From Tatumella citrea (GTDB taxonomy: Bacteria > Pseudomonadota > Gammaproteobacteria > Enterobacterales > Enterobacteriaceae), in assembly GCF_002163585.1 (NCBI RefSeq), contig NZ_CP015579.1:2418001-2482000 (forward strand): DNA of 64,000 nt, given 5' to 3'. Position numbers and translations under genes: made by a program. The notes under the pieces were generated by a model that had not been told where the DNA came from, searched no databases, and saw nothing but the letters and a program-made list of their open reading frames with translations. Positions 47,068 to 54,681 of this stretch are shown in pieces (within the stretch, counting starts at the first letter, position 1; every line of letters begins with the position of its first letter).

Positions 47068-47094
47068 AGCCCCGCCGTGTTCAGCAACGGGGCT
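47068..47094. terminator. Bidirectional terminator-like hairpin
   Basis: AGCCCCG and CGGGGCT pair across a 13-base loop between the convergent AraC and sorbosone-dehydrogenase-like genes; ACTTTC flanks both sides on the minus strand. Confidence 0.55.
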
Positions 47095-47105
47095 GAAAGT
47101 ACTGT

Positions 47106-48410
47106 TTAGTCAGACGACACCCGCCAGACCGCGTTTCCGACATCATCTGCAATAATCAGTGCGCCCTGCTGGTCCTGCATCAGACCGACGGGTGCCCCAT
47201 ACAGCTGTTTCTGATCCGCTGAATAGAAGCCGGTCACTACCGGTTCTGGTTTTCCGGTGGGCTGACCGTTGCTGAAGGCCACATAAGAGACCTGATAACC
47301 GCTCAGCGGCGAGCGATCCCAGCTACCGTGTTCACTGATAAATGCCCCGCCATGATATTTCTGCGGCAGTGACTGACCGGTATAGAACCATAAACCCAGC
47401 GGTGCCACATGTGACCCTATCGCATAATCGGGCTTAAGCGCTTTTTCGACTAAATCGGGTCGTTGAGGCATGGCCCGTGGATCGACATGCTGGCCATAGT
47501 AGCTGTAAGGCCAGCCGTAAAATCCGCCCTGTTGTACCGAAGTCAGATAATCCGGCACCAGATCAGCCCCAATTTCATCCCGTTCGTTGGCAATCGCCCA
47601 CAGTTTTCCGCCCGAGGGTTCCCACTGCAATCCGGTCGGGTTTCGGATACCACTGGCGTAAATCCGGCTGGCACCGGTATCGGTGAACACCTCAAGAATA
47701 TCGGCCCGGCGATATTCCACTTCCGGGCCATTTTCGGTCACGTTACTGTTGGAACCGACTCCGACATACAGTCGCGTGCCGTCACGGCTGGCAAGCAGTG
47801 ACTTGGTCCAGTGGTGATTGATGGTATTTGGTAAATCGGCCAGTTCACTGCCCGGGTCAGTTATCTCTGTCTGCCCGGTCTGATAAGGGTAACGCCAGAT
47901 ACTGTCGGTATTCGCTACATACAGTGTGTTACCAATCAGCTGAACCCCAAACGGAGAATTGAGATGTTGCAGAAACAGATGCTTTTCCCAGCCATTAGCG
48001 GTGTGGCGCAGCAGGGTTATCTGGTTGCCCCCTTTTGCTCCTTTACCTGATTTATTTTTCACCAACGACGCAATCATCTGTTTCGGCGTGGTCACCGCCT
48101 CAGTACCCGGACTGTTACTTTCCACCACCAGCACATCGTTGTTTGGTAACACGTAAATTTGTCGCGGATGCTTTAAGTCTGAAGCTATCTTCTCAATTTT
48201 TAATCCTGCCGCGACTTTCGGCGTTGCCCCTTGCTGCCAGCCTGCGGCATCCGGTACCTGCATCGGTGGTACCAGGAAGTTTTTCGCCACCGGCAGATGC
48301 GGGTCACTGCCGGACTGTTGTTCCGGGGTCAACTTTGCCTGCTGATCACAGCCGGACAGGCCTAAAGCAATAATGACCGCCAACGGGGCCAGTTTCAGCG
48401 TATTGTTCAT
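47106..48410 (-). CDS. PQQ-type sorbosone/glucose dehydrogenase-like lipoprotein
   Basis: Beta-propeller protein of 434 aa from the soluble glucose/L-sorbosone dehydrogenase family. The lipoprotein signal ends in the lipobox LSGC. Propeller blades include HPRQIYVLPNNDVLVVES, LNSPFGVQLIGNTLYVANT, YASGIRNPTGLQWEPSGGKLWAIANERDEIG and GGAFISEHGSWDR, the last two carrying family-typical Arg and His. Enzymes of this group oxidise aldoses or sorbosone with PQQ in the periplasm. It is cotranscribed with the overlapping DUF2231 membrane protein upstream. Confidence 0.82.
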   Translation of the reverse strand: MNNTLKLAPLAVIIALGLSGCDQQAKLTPEQQSGSDPHLPVAKNFLVPPMQVPDAAGWQQGATPKVAAGLKIEKIASDLKHPRQIYVLPNNDVLVVESNSPGTEAVTTPKQMIASLVKNKSGKGAKGGNQITLLRHTANGWEKHLFLQHLNSPFGVQLIGNTLYVANTDSIWRYPYQTGQTEITDPGSELADLPNTINHHWTKSLLASRDGTRLYVGVGSNSNVTENGPEVEYRRADILEVFTDTGASRIYASGIRNPTGLQWEPSGGKLWAIANERDEIGADLVPDYLTSVQQGGFYGWPYSYYGQHVDPRAMPQRPDLVEKALKPDYAIGSHVAPLGLWFYTGQSLPQKYHGGAFISEHGSWDRSPLSGYQVSYVAFSNGQPTGKPEPVVTGFYSADQKQLYGAPVGLMQDQQGALIIADDVGNAVWRVSSD

Positions 48411-48847
48411 GGTCTGCCTCCTGCATAATTCCGTGACCGGCCGCTGACCACCAGAGCACCCAGTGCCAGGCAGATGACCGTAATTACCGATAACACCACG
48501 TTTTCCGGCACTATCCCGTAGGCATCACGGCTGTGAACGAAAGCATTAAAAATAGCGGCAATAATGGCCAGCACATTCAGCCAGAAACTCAACCGCTGCA
48601 TTCTGCGCCCCGGATAATCAGGGCCGGACCAGACCTGTACCAGGTTAATTAACCGCGGAATAATGGCAAACAACAACCCCAGGGTAATCAGCCAGCTGGC
48701 AGACTTTTGCCACAGGATTTGGCTGCTGTACATATAGGTGATATCAAAAATCAATGCGCCGACAAAAAAACCATAGGGAACCGGGTTTAACAGTTCAAAA
48801 ATTCCCGTCGCCAGCACCGATCCCCGCCGCCTTTCAGGTACATTCAT
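48407..48847 (-). CDS. DUF2231-family membrane protein
   Basis: A 146-aa protein of four hydrophobic helices (NPVPYGFFVGALIFDITYMYS begins the first). DUF2231 proteins are often encoded beside PQQ sugar dehydrogenases or cytochromes and may help anchor them or pass electrons. Its stop overlaps the next start as ATGA, so the two are translated together. Confidence 0.8.
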   Translation of the reverse strand: MNVPERRRGSVLATGIFELLNPVPYGFFVGALIFDITYMYSSQILWQKSASWLITLGLLFAIIPRLINLVQVWSGPDYPGRRMQRLSFWLNVLAIIAAIFNAFVHSRDAYGIVPENVVLSVITVICLALGALVVSGRSRNYAGGRP

Positions 48848-49130
48848 AATAAGATTCCTTATCTCTGACTGAATGTTGTCTTACCACAGTCACTACCGGT
48901 AAGCCGGAATATCCTTGTTTCCGAAGTTGAAAGCGCTCCCTGCCCCGTTAAGCATAGCGGGATATGGCAAAATGTTTCTTTACTTCACTAATTGTTAACA
49001 AGAATGAGATTATTCGCCTCCTGCCAGCCGCCATGATTTCACTGTCGGTGAACAATAAGCCTGCCAGAGTACAGATAACCGACAGAACGTTTTAAAGTTA
49101 GGCAGTTGAATCGTAATATGTTTATCCGTA
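48848..49130. other. Gene-free region before tRNA-Asn
   Basis: About 0.28 kb without a credible gene, covering the promoter of the DUF2231 operon on one side and reaching the tRNA promoter on the other. Confidence 0.5.
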
Positions 49131-49159
49131 TTGACAACCTGCCATCAGGTCATTAATAT
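49131..49159 (+). promoter_or_regulatory. tRNA-Asn promoter
   Basis: TTGACA (49131-49136), a 17-base spacer and TAATAT (49154-49159) followed by a GC-rich CGCCCC discriminator typical of stringently controlled tRNA promoters. The -10 word ends about 21 bases before the mature tRNA. Confidence 0.75.
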
Positions 49160-49180
49160 TCGCCCCGTCTTCACGACAAT

Positions 49181-49256
49181 TCCTCTGTAGTTCAGTCGGT
49201 AGAACGGCGGACTGTTAATCCGTATGTCACTGGTTCGAGTCCAGTCAGAGGAGCCA
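49181..49256 (+). tRNA. tRNA-Asn (anticodon GUU)
   Basis: A 76-base cloverleaf with acceptor stem TCCTCTG/CAGAGGA, D loop with AGTCGGT, anticodon GTT at 49214-49216, T loop GGTTCGAGTCC and encoded CCA end. tRNA-Asn genes are frequent integration sites for islands in Enterobacterales, and the gene content beyond it is accessory. Confidence 0.97.
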
Positions 49257-49265
49257 TTTTAAAGA

Positions 49266-49297
49266 AGCCCGCTCAGGGAAACCTGAGCGGGCTTTTT
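49266..49297 (+). terminator. Strong terminator after tRNA-Asn
   Basis: A perfect 12-bp stem (AGCCCGCTCAGG and complement) with a GAAA loop and TTTT tail lies ten bases after the tRNA. Confidence 0.92.
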
Positions 49298-49378
49298 GCT
49301 GTTTATCAATGGGCAACCCATTCCCTCTTCTCTACAAACGTCTGATATAAAACTCTCAAAGCTACATCACATTACTGC

Positions 49379-49876
49379 TTATTCGTTGGTACAATCGACC
49401 TGTCTCATCAGATCGGATGCCGGAACAGTCCGATAAAATGCCATTGAGGCAAAATTAGTATGGGGGTCCTGCTCTTCCCCGGCATCATTACAGCCTTCAC
49501 CACACAGGCAGGATTTAGCAAAGACGCGGTTATGCTCGCGTTCTTCCGCTAACCATTTTTCCTCTGCCTTCTGCTGCTCCTGCTCTTCAGCATTATCTTC
49601 CCGGATATAGCCGTCCGATATTGACTGGATAAACCGTGCCCGGCACGGACAGGAACTGACACTGTCCAACGTTCCTGCCAGCCTTCTCCCTTCGTCCCAG
49701 GTATCGGATGTGCCACCCAGTATCTGATATGTCCCCGGATGCTTACCGCACGATACGATATCGCCTTCCAGTGCGCCTGCCACGCCATACCAGCTGAGCG
49801 TTTCATCGCCGGTCAGTATCTTCCCGCCACAGGTCGTCGAATCACCTACCCGCAGGTAAAATCCCATTGCACCCAT
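49379..49876 (-). CDS. PAAR-domain protein (type VI secretion tip), orphan
   Basis: A 165-aa protein with an N-terminal PAAR domain (residues about 1-90: YLRVGDSTTCGGKILTGDET, then VSCGKHPGTYQI) that caps the VgrG spike of the type VI secretion system. A Glu-rich coiled segment (NAEEQEQQKAEEKWLAEE) and a Cys-containing tail follow; the tail could be a small effector or adaptor. No VgrG, Hcp or other type VI gene is in the window, so it is an orphan. It lies 120 bases after tRNA-Asn. Confidence 0.82.
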   Translation of the reverse strand: MGAMGFYLRVGDSTTCGGKILTGDETLSWYGVAGALEGDIVSCGKHPGTYQILGGTSDTWDEGRRLAGTLDSVSSCPCRARFIQSISDGYIREDNAEEQEQQKAEEKWLAEEREHNRVFAKSCLCGEGCNDAGEEQDPHTNFASMAFYRTVPASDLMRQVDCTNE

Positions 49877-50752
49877 GAATATTTTCTCCCTCCCTGGAAG
49901 ATGATATTTAACTCTGTTTCAGGAACCAACCCGTTGGCATCTGACCCGCTATCCTTATTCCCTGCTGTTAAATAGTTATGATATGTTTAACAATACCTGA
50001 GCAATTATTTTAATTAATAACTAAAGTTTCTGTTATCTTGTGCGGAATCAATGAAGTGTTCTTTTTCGGGAAGTCTGAATATCCATTTTTAAAAACCATT
50101 AAATCAGCTGCCGGATTAAGGGTTCGTCCAGTCACCACATCCATTAAAACATCCCTGGTGACATTAAATCGCTGGCAGAGTAGCTTCGATGCACTGTTTA
50201 CCAACAGCCAGGGTAAAAGGTTACACCCCCTACTTCTGACTAAAGGTTTTCAGCCATGCTGCCTTTATAATATTTTCTCATCCCCCGTAAATTAAACCGG
50301 TAATATAATACCATTATGCCCGTATTATCGTAGTTTTCGGTTAAAAACCTTTAGGATAAGTTAACTCAAAAATCACTGTCCTGCCCGGAACCCTGAGGGC
50401 AGGCAACAGGCGAAACCTGCTCCCATTACCAGTTTAACACTAACAATTCCATAAGAATTCTCGCCATTATTGGATGACAAATTTATCATTTCGATGTCAG
50501 AGTTTTGTCAGCAGTTGCTTGTTATATTGAGCACACATCAATTCAATTGAGAGATTATGGTTAATATACTCTTCGTATCAGAAAATCCATTCACATGCGA
50601 GGAGATATTCACGATCATTACAACGCATTAAATTGTATTAATAACCACCTGGTTATATTTTTAATTTAATAAAATTTACCATCATTGCTAATTCAGTTCA
50701 TAAATGATGGCACAACTTACCACTCGCCCTGTCATTTCTTAAGGAGAAGTTA
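49877..50752. other. 0.88-kb AT-rich gene-poor region
   Basis: No convincing gene. Two overlapping open frames on opposite strands (50010-50204 minus, TTG start; 50038-50295 plus) have no ribosome-binding site and no family resemblance. Low GC and lack of coding signal suggest decayed or imported DNA beside the PAAR gene. An immunity-gene remnant is possible but not shown. Confidence 0.45.
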
Positions 50753-50974
50753 ATGAAAAAATTATTTATTGCCGCATTACTCACTACATTGTTATCCGGT
50801 GTAGCATTCGCTAAAACAATATCAGCGACCGGCAGCACCCTGGATGAAGCTCAACATAATATTGCTCAACAAGCAAAGCGACTGGGATATAAGGCATATC
50901 ATATTACTGGTGCCAGTTGGCGGGATCACGTCTATATGACGGCGACATTGTCAGATAACAAGGACAGCAAATAA
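50753..50974 (+). CDS. DUF1471 (BhsA/YdgH-like) small periplasmic protein
   Basis: A 73-aa protein with a clear signal peptide (KKLFIAALLTTLLSGVAFA) and a mature DUF1471 domain beginning KTISATGSTLDEAQHNIAQQAKRLGYKAY, ending with the typical strand MTATLSD. Members (BhsA, McbA, YhcN) are induced by stress and affect envelope permeability or biofilm. The AAGGAG site precedes the ATG. It stands alone between two long gene-poor stretches. Confidence 0.82.
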   Translation: MKKLFIAALLTTLLSGVAFAKTISATGSTLDEAQHNIAQQAKRLGYKAYHITGASWRDHVYMTATLSDNKDSK

Positions 50975-51813
50975 ATACCAATAAATCATACCTGCGTATT
51001 TATCGACCTGCCCCCGGACTTAATCAAATAATTAAATTAACCATCGCTATGGACGGCGAACTTAATTAAATAATTTACTGGCCAATTGTCAGAATTGTTG
51101 TCTGAGTCCCGTTAGCTTAAGATTACCCGGACTCATAAAACCACACCGGGATTGGCGGTAGTATTGCGTTGACGACTCTCCGGCCGGTGAACAGCACCTG
51201 TAATTTCCCTGGCGGACATATCAACAGACACCCTGACCCGGTGAGCAGAACATTTCAGTATTACCTATTTTCAGACTGATTTTTAGCAGATTCAGCCATA
51301 CCTCTGCGAGGTATAGCTGTTACAGTCAGGATAACTTTAACATTTACCCCGCAGTGAGTTCCGGGTTGTTTTATCTAAAAAGCGGCAAAACATTTACATT
51401 ATCCGTCTAACCACTTCCCGGAGACATGACCAACACCTTACCTGTGCTCAGCTTTCGGTCTGTCAACCAAAAGCCAGAGCTATATTTCAGGAACGAAAAT
51501 ATCCCGGGTCTGCGTTCCCCGGGCGAATTCTGATTTACTTCTCCATCTGAAAGTGATCTAAAGTGAACGATTAACTCACTTAAGATTCATCCTGTCACAT
51601 CAGGCTAACTGATAACCTTCCCTGCTCCGGACCTATGAATTCTATTCATAGCACCTATTTAACTGACGTAATTATCTTTAACCACAACTTCGTTAATCTG
51701 GGTTTACGGTGTGAACAGACAATTTAAAATGTATCAAGACGTGACCATAAGAAAGTAAATATTGCTGACTGACCTACCCCAGCCAGAGTCGCCGGGGCAT
51801 CATCAGAAACGAT
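50975..51813. other. 0.84-kb gene-poor region
   Basis: No credible gene or mobile element found. A perfect dyad CTATGAAT-TCT-ATTCATAG occurs at 51633-51651. The low coding signal, next to a truncated hydrolase gene, suggests deletion scars. Confidence 0.45.
51633..51651. promoter_or_regulatory. Perfect dyad in gene-poor region
   Basis: CTATGAAT, TCT, ATTCATAG: 8-bp arms with a 3-base centre. It has the look of an operator, yet no intact gene begins nearby; it may be what is left of a lost promoter region. Confidence 0.4.
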
Positions 51814-52344
51814 TTAAATATTCTTTTCGAAGAAGACGTTCAGCTTTTGCAAAGCCTTGTCAACGTATGCAGGAACCCAATATGTCCCGATATGGGTAGC
51901 ACCATCGGTCAGGAAGAGTTCTTTGTCCTTCGTACCGGTAGCTTTAGTGAACGCATCTTTCGTCATATAGAGCGTATCCGCTTTTGTTCCGGCAATCATC
52001 AGCAGTGGTTTATTGATGAGATTGATATGGTCCGTCACGTCAAAGTTCATCAAATCTATCAGGCTGCTGGTGGTGTATTTAAACGTGGAGTTCGGGTGTG
52101 CGTGGGTTTTCCAGTAGTACTCGTAACCCTGCCGGTATAAGGCAAAAGGTAATTTAGCTATCTGTTCATCAGTCAGGTTGGCATCACCGGAGTAACGCAC
52201 TTCGCCTCCGGCGGCTTCCTGAGCACCTGTATCAGAAGCCTGCTGAAGACGCTGCCGGATACTATCCAGCTGTGAATTCTGCATACCATTGCGGCGCACA
52301 AGTTCTGAATTAAACATGCTGGTGGCGGATGAAACACTGAGCAA
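51814..52344 (-). pseudogene. Alpha/beta hydrolase, C-terminal half only
   Basis: The 176-residue frame matches the C-terminal half of a YcjY-type alpha/beta hydrolase: SVSSATSMFNSEL lies just after where the nucleophile elbow should be, the Asp loop is LMIAGTKADTLY and the catalytic His is in GATHIGTYW. The N-terminal half with the nucleophile Ser and oxyanion residues is missing; an in-frame TGA stands two codons before the first usable codon (TTG). The protein cannot be an active hydrolase. It is divergent from the cupin operon. Confidence 0.78.
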
Positions 52345-52379
52345 TGCTCACTCCGACACTAAACCGGGACCCGGGTTAA

Positions 52380-52413
52380 CTGACAGAATTGTCAGGGAGG
52401 CGTCAGCCTGACG
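52380..52413. promoter_or_regulatory. Two adjacent dyads upstream of the cupin operon
   Basis: CTGACA-GAAT-TGTCAG (52380-52395) is followed by CGTCA-GCC-TGACG (52401-52413). Both contain TGAC half sites, about 60-95 bases before the cupin start, a good place for a regulator of the operon. Confidence 0.5.
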
Positions 52414-52475
52414 TCATCACCCCCTCGATAAAATTATCGTAGGCAATCCCCTCTTCATTGATAAGGACGCTTTGC

Positions 52476-52955
52476 ATGATCAGACACTTACGTTACCTCG
52501 GGCTGTTACTGCCCTTTTTTACGTTTTCATCCCAGGCTGCGGAGCAAAATCCCGCTGTCAATATCGCTCCCGCAGGAAGTCAGAAGCCAGTGTATGGGTC
52601 AGCCGAAAACTTTACCGGTCGCGTCCGGGTCGATCCGCTGTTCAAACCGGATAAGGATATCCCGGTTTCCGGGGCTTATGTCACCTTTGAGCCGGGTGCC
52701 CGTTCGGGCTGGCATACGCATCCGGCAGGTCAACGGCTTATTGTTATCTCTGGTGTCGGGCTCACCCAACAGGAAGGCCAGCCGGTGCAAGTCATCCACG
52801 CGGGTGACGTTGTCTGTTGCCCGCCGGGCGTCAGGCACTGGCATGGGGCCGCGCCTGGCAGCGCGATGACGCATATGGCGATAACCGGGATTGTGAATGG
52901 CAAGAGTGTTAACTGGATGGAGAAAGTGACAGATGAACAATATAACGCCCGTTAA
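52476..52955 (+). CDS. Exported cupin protein (hydroxynitrile-lyase-like metal cupin)
   Basis: Single-domain cupin of 159 aa with a Sec signal peptide (residues 1-21, ending SSQA). Metal ligands are His80, His82 and Gln86 in WHTHPAGQ and His121 in RHWHG, the three-His/one-Gln set known from manganese cupins of the Granulicella hydroxynitrile lyase type. The C-terminal WMEKVTDEQY is shared with that group. The real reaction is unknown. ATG 52476 has AAGGA upstream. The CMD gene starts 23 bases before its stop. First of three genes whose products all carry export signals. Confidence 0.82.
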   Translation: MIRHLRYLGLLLPFFTFSSQAAEQNPAVNIAPAGSQKPVYGSAENFTGRVRVDPLFKPDKDIPVSGAYVTFEPGARSGWHTHPAGQRLIVISGVGLTQQEGQPVQVIHAGDVVCCPPGVRHWHGAAPGSAMTHMAITGIVNGKSVNWMEKVTDEQYNAR

Positions 52956-53703
52956 AGCATTAGCGACAGCAGTACTGCTGACCTTGAGTTTGGGTCTCAC
53001 AGCAAACGCAGCCACCGTCAATAAAGGAGCCTCAGAAATGAACCACCAACAAACCGTTTCAGATACACTGTCAGCCCGACAGCAGGCCATCCCATTGATT
53101 GCGGCAACGATGGCCAACAGTCAGATGGATAAGCTGAATGCGGCCCTGAATCTGGGACTGGACTCCGGACTCACCATTAACCAAACCAAAGAGATTCTGG
53201 TCCAGCTCTATGCCTACGCGGGCTTTCCCCGTAGCCTGAATGCACTTAATGAACTGATGAAGGTCGTTGAAGCACGTAAACAACATGGTATTAAAGACGT
53301 TGCGGGTAAAGAACCGGTTGCCCCAATCCCTGTCGGGGACGAGCTTCGCCGAGTCGGTATCGCAAACCAGACTAAAATTTCAGGCGCTCCCGTCAAGGGA
53401 CCTCTGTTTGATTTTGCCCCCGTCATTAATCAATTTCTGCAAACACATCTGTTCGGCGACATTTTCGCCCGCGATAACCTCGACTGGCAAAGCCGTGAAC
53501 TGGCAACGGTGGGTGCATTAGCCGCCACACCAGGCGTTGAAGCCCAACTGTTATCACATACGCGCGCGAGTATGCGGGTCGGTCTGACGGCATCTCAGCT
53601 GCGACAACTGGCACAGGTTCTGCGTGAACATGGCGAAAAAGATGCGGCTACGCGCGCTGAAAAGGCGCTGGATCTGGCGCTGGCAAAAAAAATCAGGAGC
53701 TGA
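52933..53703 (+). CDS. Carboxymuconolactone decarboxylase-like protein with signal peptide and second start
   Basis: CMD-superfamily protein of 256 aa. Residues 1-27 form a Sec signal peptide (ALATAVLLTLSLGLTANAA). The rest has two CMD repeats: ILVQLYAYAGFPRSLNALNEL and WQSRELATVGALAATPG with HTRASMRVGL. It closely follows the cytosolic CMD at 32804. An in-frame ATG at 53038 has AAAGGAG eight bases before it and aligns with the start of that cytosolic protein, so both an exported and a cytosolic form may be made. The first start overlaps the cupin gene by 23 bases. The flavodoxin gene follows two bases after the stop. Confidence 0.82.
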   Translation: MNNITPVKALATAVLLTLSLGLTANAATVNKGASEMNHQQTVSDTLSARQQAIPLIAATMANSQMDKLNAALNLGLDSGLTINQTKEILVQLYAYAGFPRSLNALNELMKVVEARKQHGIKDVAGKEPVAPIPVGDELRRVGIANQTKISGAPVKGPLFDFAPVINQFLQTHLFGDIFARDNLDWQSRELATVGALAATPGVEAQLLSHTRASMRVGLTASQLRQLAQVLREHGEKDAATRAEKALDLALAKKIRS

Positions 53704-53705
53704 TT

Positions 53706-54287
53706 ATGCAACATAACCCCTCCCGCAGGATGTTGATTACTGCGCTTGCCGGGCTATCTCTGGCCAACGTCTCTCTGGCATCGGCTGCTGCCGGAAACAC
53801 AAACGTGCAAGGTAGCCGTATTCTGGTGGCATACTTTTCCCGCAGCGGTAATACACGGGTGATTGCGGGCGTCATTCACCGTGCCCTGAACACCTCTCTG
53901 TTTGAAATCGAACCGGCAACACCTTATCCGGAAGACTATTTCCAGACCGTTGAACAGGCAAAAAATGAGCGTGAACGGGGAGTAAGACCCGCGTTAAAAA
54001 ATAGTGTCACAGATATCTCACGCTATGAGACCGTATATTTAGGCTTTCCCGTCTGGGGAACCAGCGTGCCTCCCGTAGTGCAGACATTTCTTAGCAGCCA
54101 TAACCTTGCGGGCAAATTACTTATCCCCTTCATTACTCACGGCGGCTACGGTCAGGGAGACAGTGACGACATCCTTGCCAGTCTGGCGCCAACCGCCCGC
54201 CGGGAAAAACCGCTGGTTATGGAATGCGACCAGGAGCGCAGGACCACAGAAACGGTCACCGATTGGTTAGAAACCATACGCAGTTAA
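53706..54287 (+). CDS. Tat-exported flavodoxin-like protein
   Basis: Flavodoxin-fold protein of 193 aa. SRRMLITALAGLSLANVSLA at the N-terminus is a twin-arginine type signal, suiting export of a folded FMN protein. The FMN phosphate loop is YFSRSGNTRVIAG, and LGFPVWGTSVPPVVQTFL with THGGYGQGDSDD forms the isoalloxazine loops, as in Flavodoxin_4 proteins. Most flavodoxins are cytosolic, so export is unusual. AGGAG stands seven bases before the ATG. It is the third gene of the cupin-CMD-flavodoxin operon and may supply electrons to a periplasmic reaction. Confidence 0.82.
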   Translation: MQHNPSRRMLITALAGLSLANVSLASAAAGNTNVQGSRILVAYFSRSGNTRVIAGVIHRALNTSLFEIEPATPYPEDYFQTVEQAKNERERGVRPALKNSVTDISRYETVYLGFPVWGTSVPPVVQTFLSSHNLAGKLLIPFITHGGYGQGDSDDILASLAPTARREKPLVMECDQERRTTETVTDWLETIRS

Positions 54288-54681
54288 TCGTCTGAATTCC
54301 TGAGTCTGTCAGATAAGGAGGACACTATCTTTTCGATCAGCCACGCCGGGACAGCGCCGGGCGTACTACTGTAGCAAGGACTATTTCTCCGGGAACGGAT
54401 GAGCAGAGGTGGTCTTTACCCGAAAAATCCACCCATTCCTTTCGATAACCCGCTTCAATGAGTGGAAGGCTAACGCTATCGAATCCGGAAGAGTGAAGAC
54501 AACCGCCGGATGAGTTCATGAGACTTTTGATAAACTGATAGCGACTTTCTATGATTAATTATCTATCGCGGTTTAATTATACTGACCATTCCCCTGAACC
54601 GGAAAACCAGCGCTACTCTATGGATAGTTTGTGCTTAATGAACCGGTCAGATGCTGAAAGCAGATCTATTGAGGTAAACCA
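54288..54681. other. Intergenic region with first copy of a diverged repeat
   Basis: The 394-base region after the flavodoxin gene holds the first copy of the repeat (54335-54421) and the promoter area of the next AKR gene. A minus-strand frame at 54337-54519 has no ribosome-binding site and is not conserved in the second repeat copy. Confidence 0.5.
54335..54421. repeat. Diverged direct repeat, copy 1
   Basis: Shares CAGCGCCGGGCG (54352-54363) and ACGGATGAGCAG (54395-54406), with the same 43-base offset, with copy 2 at 55731-55815, plus weaker similarity between and around. The two copies flank the AKR gene 54682-55533 in the same orientation. Confidence 0.65.

Noticed and set aside
49239..49256. 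Island attachment site at the 3' end of tRNA-Asn
   Set aside because: No second copy of the tRNA end and no integrase gene was found in the window, so an island insertion here is not supported.
50038..50295. Two opposite overlapping frames as a possible PAAR immunity gene
   Set aside because: No ribosome-binding site, TTG start for the minus frame, and no protein family seen; kept only as a gene-poor region.
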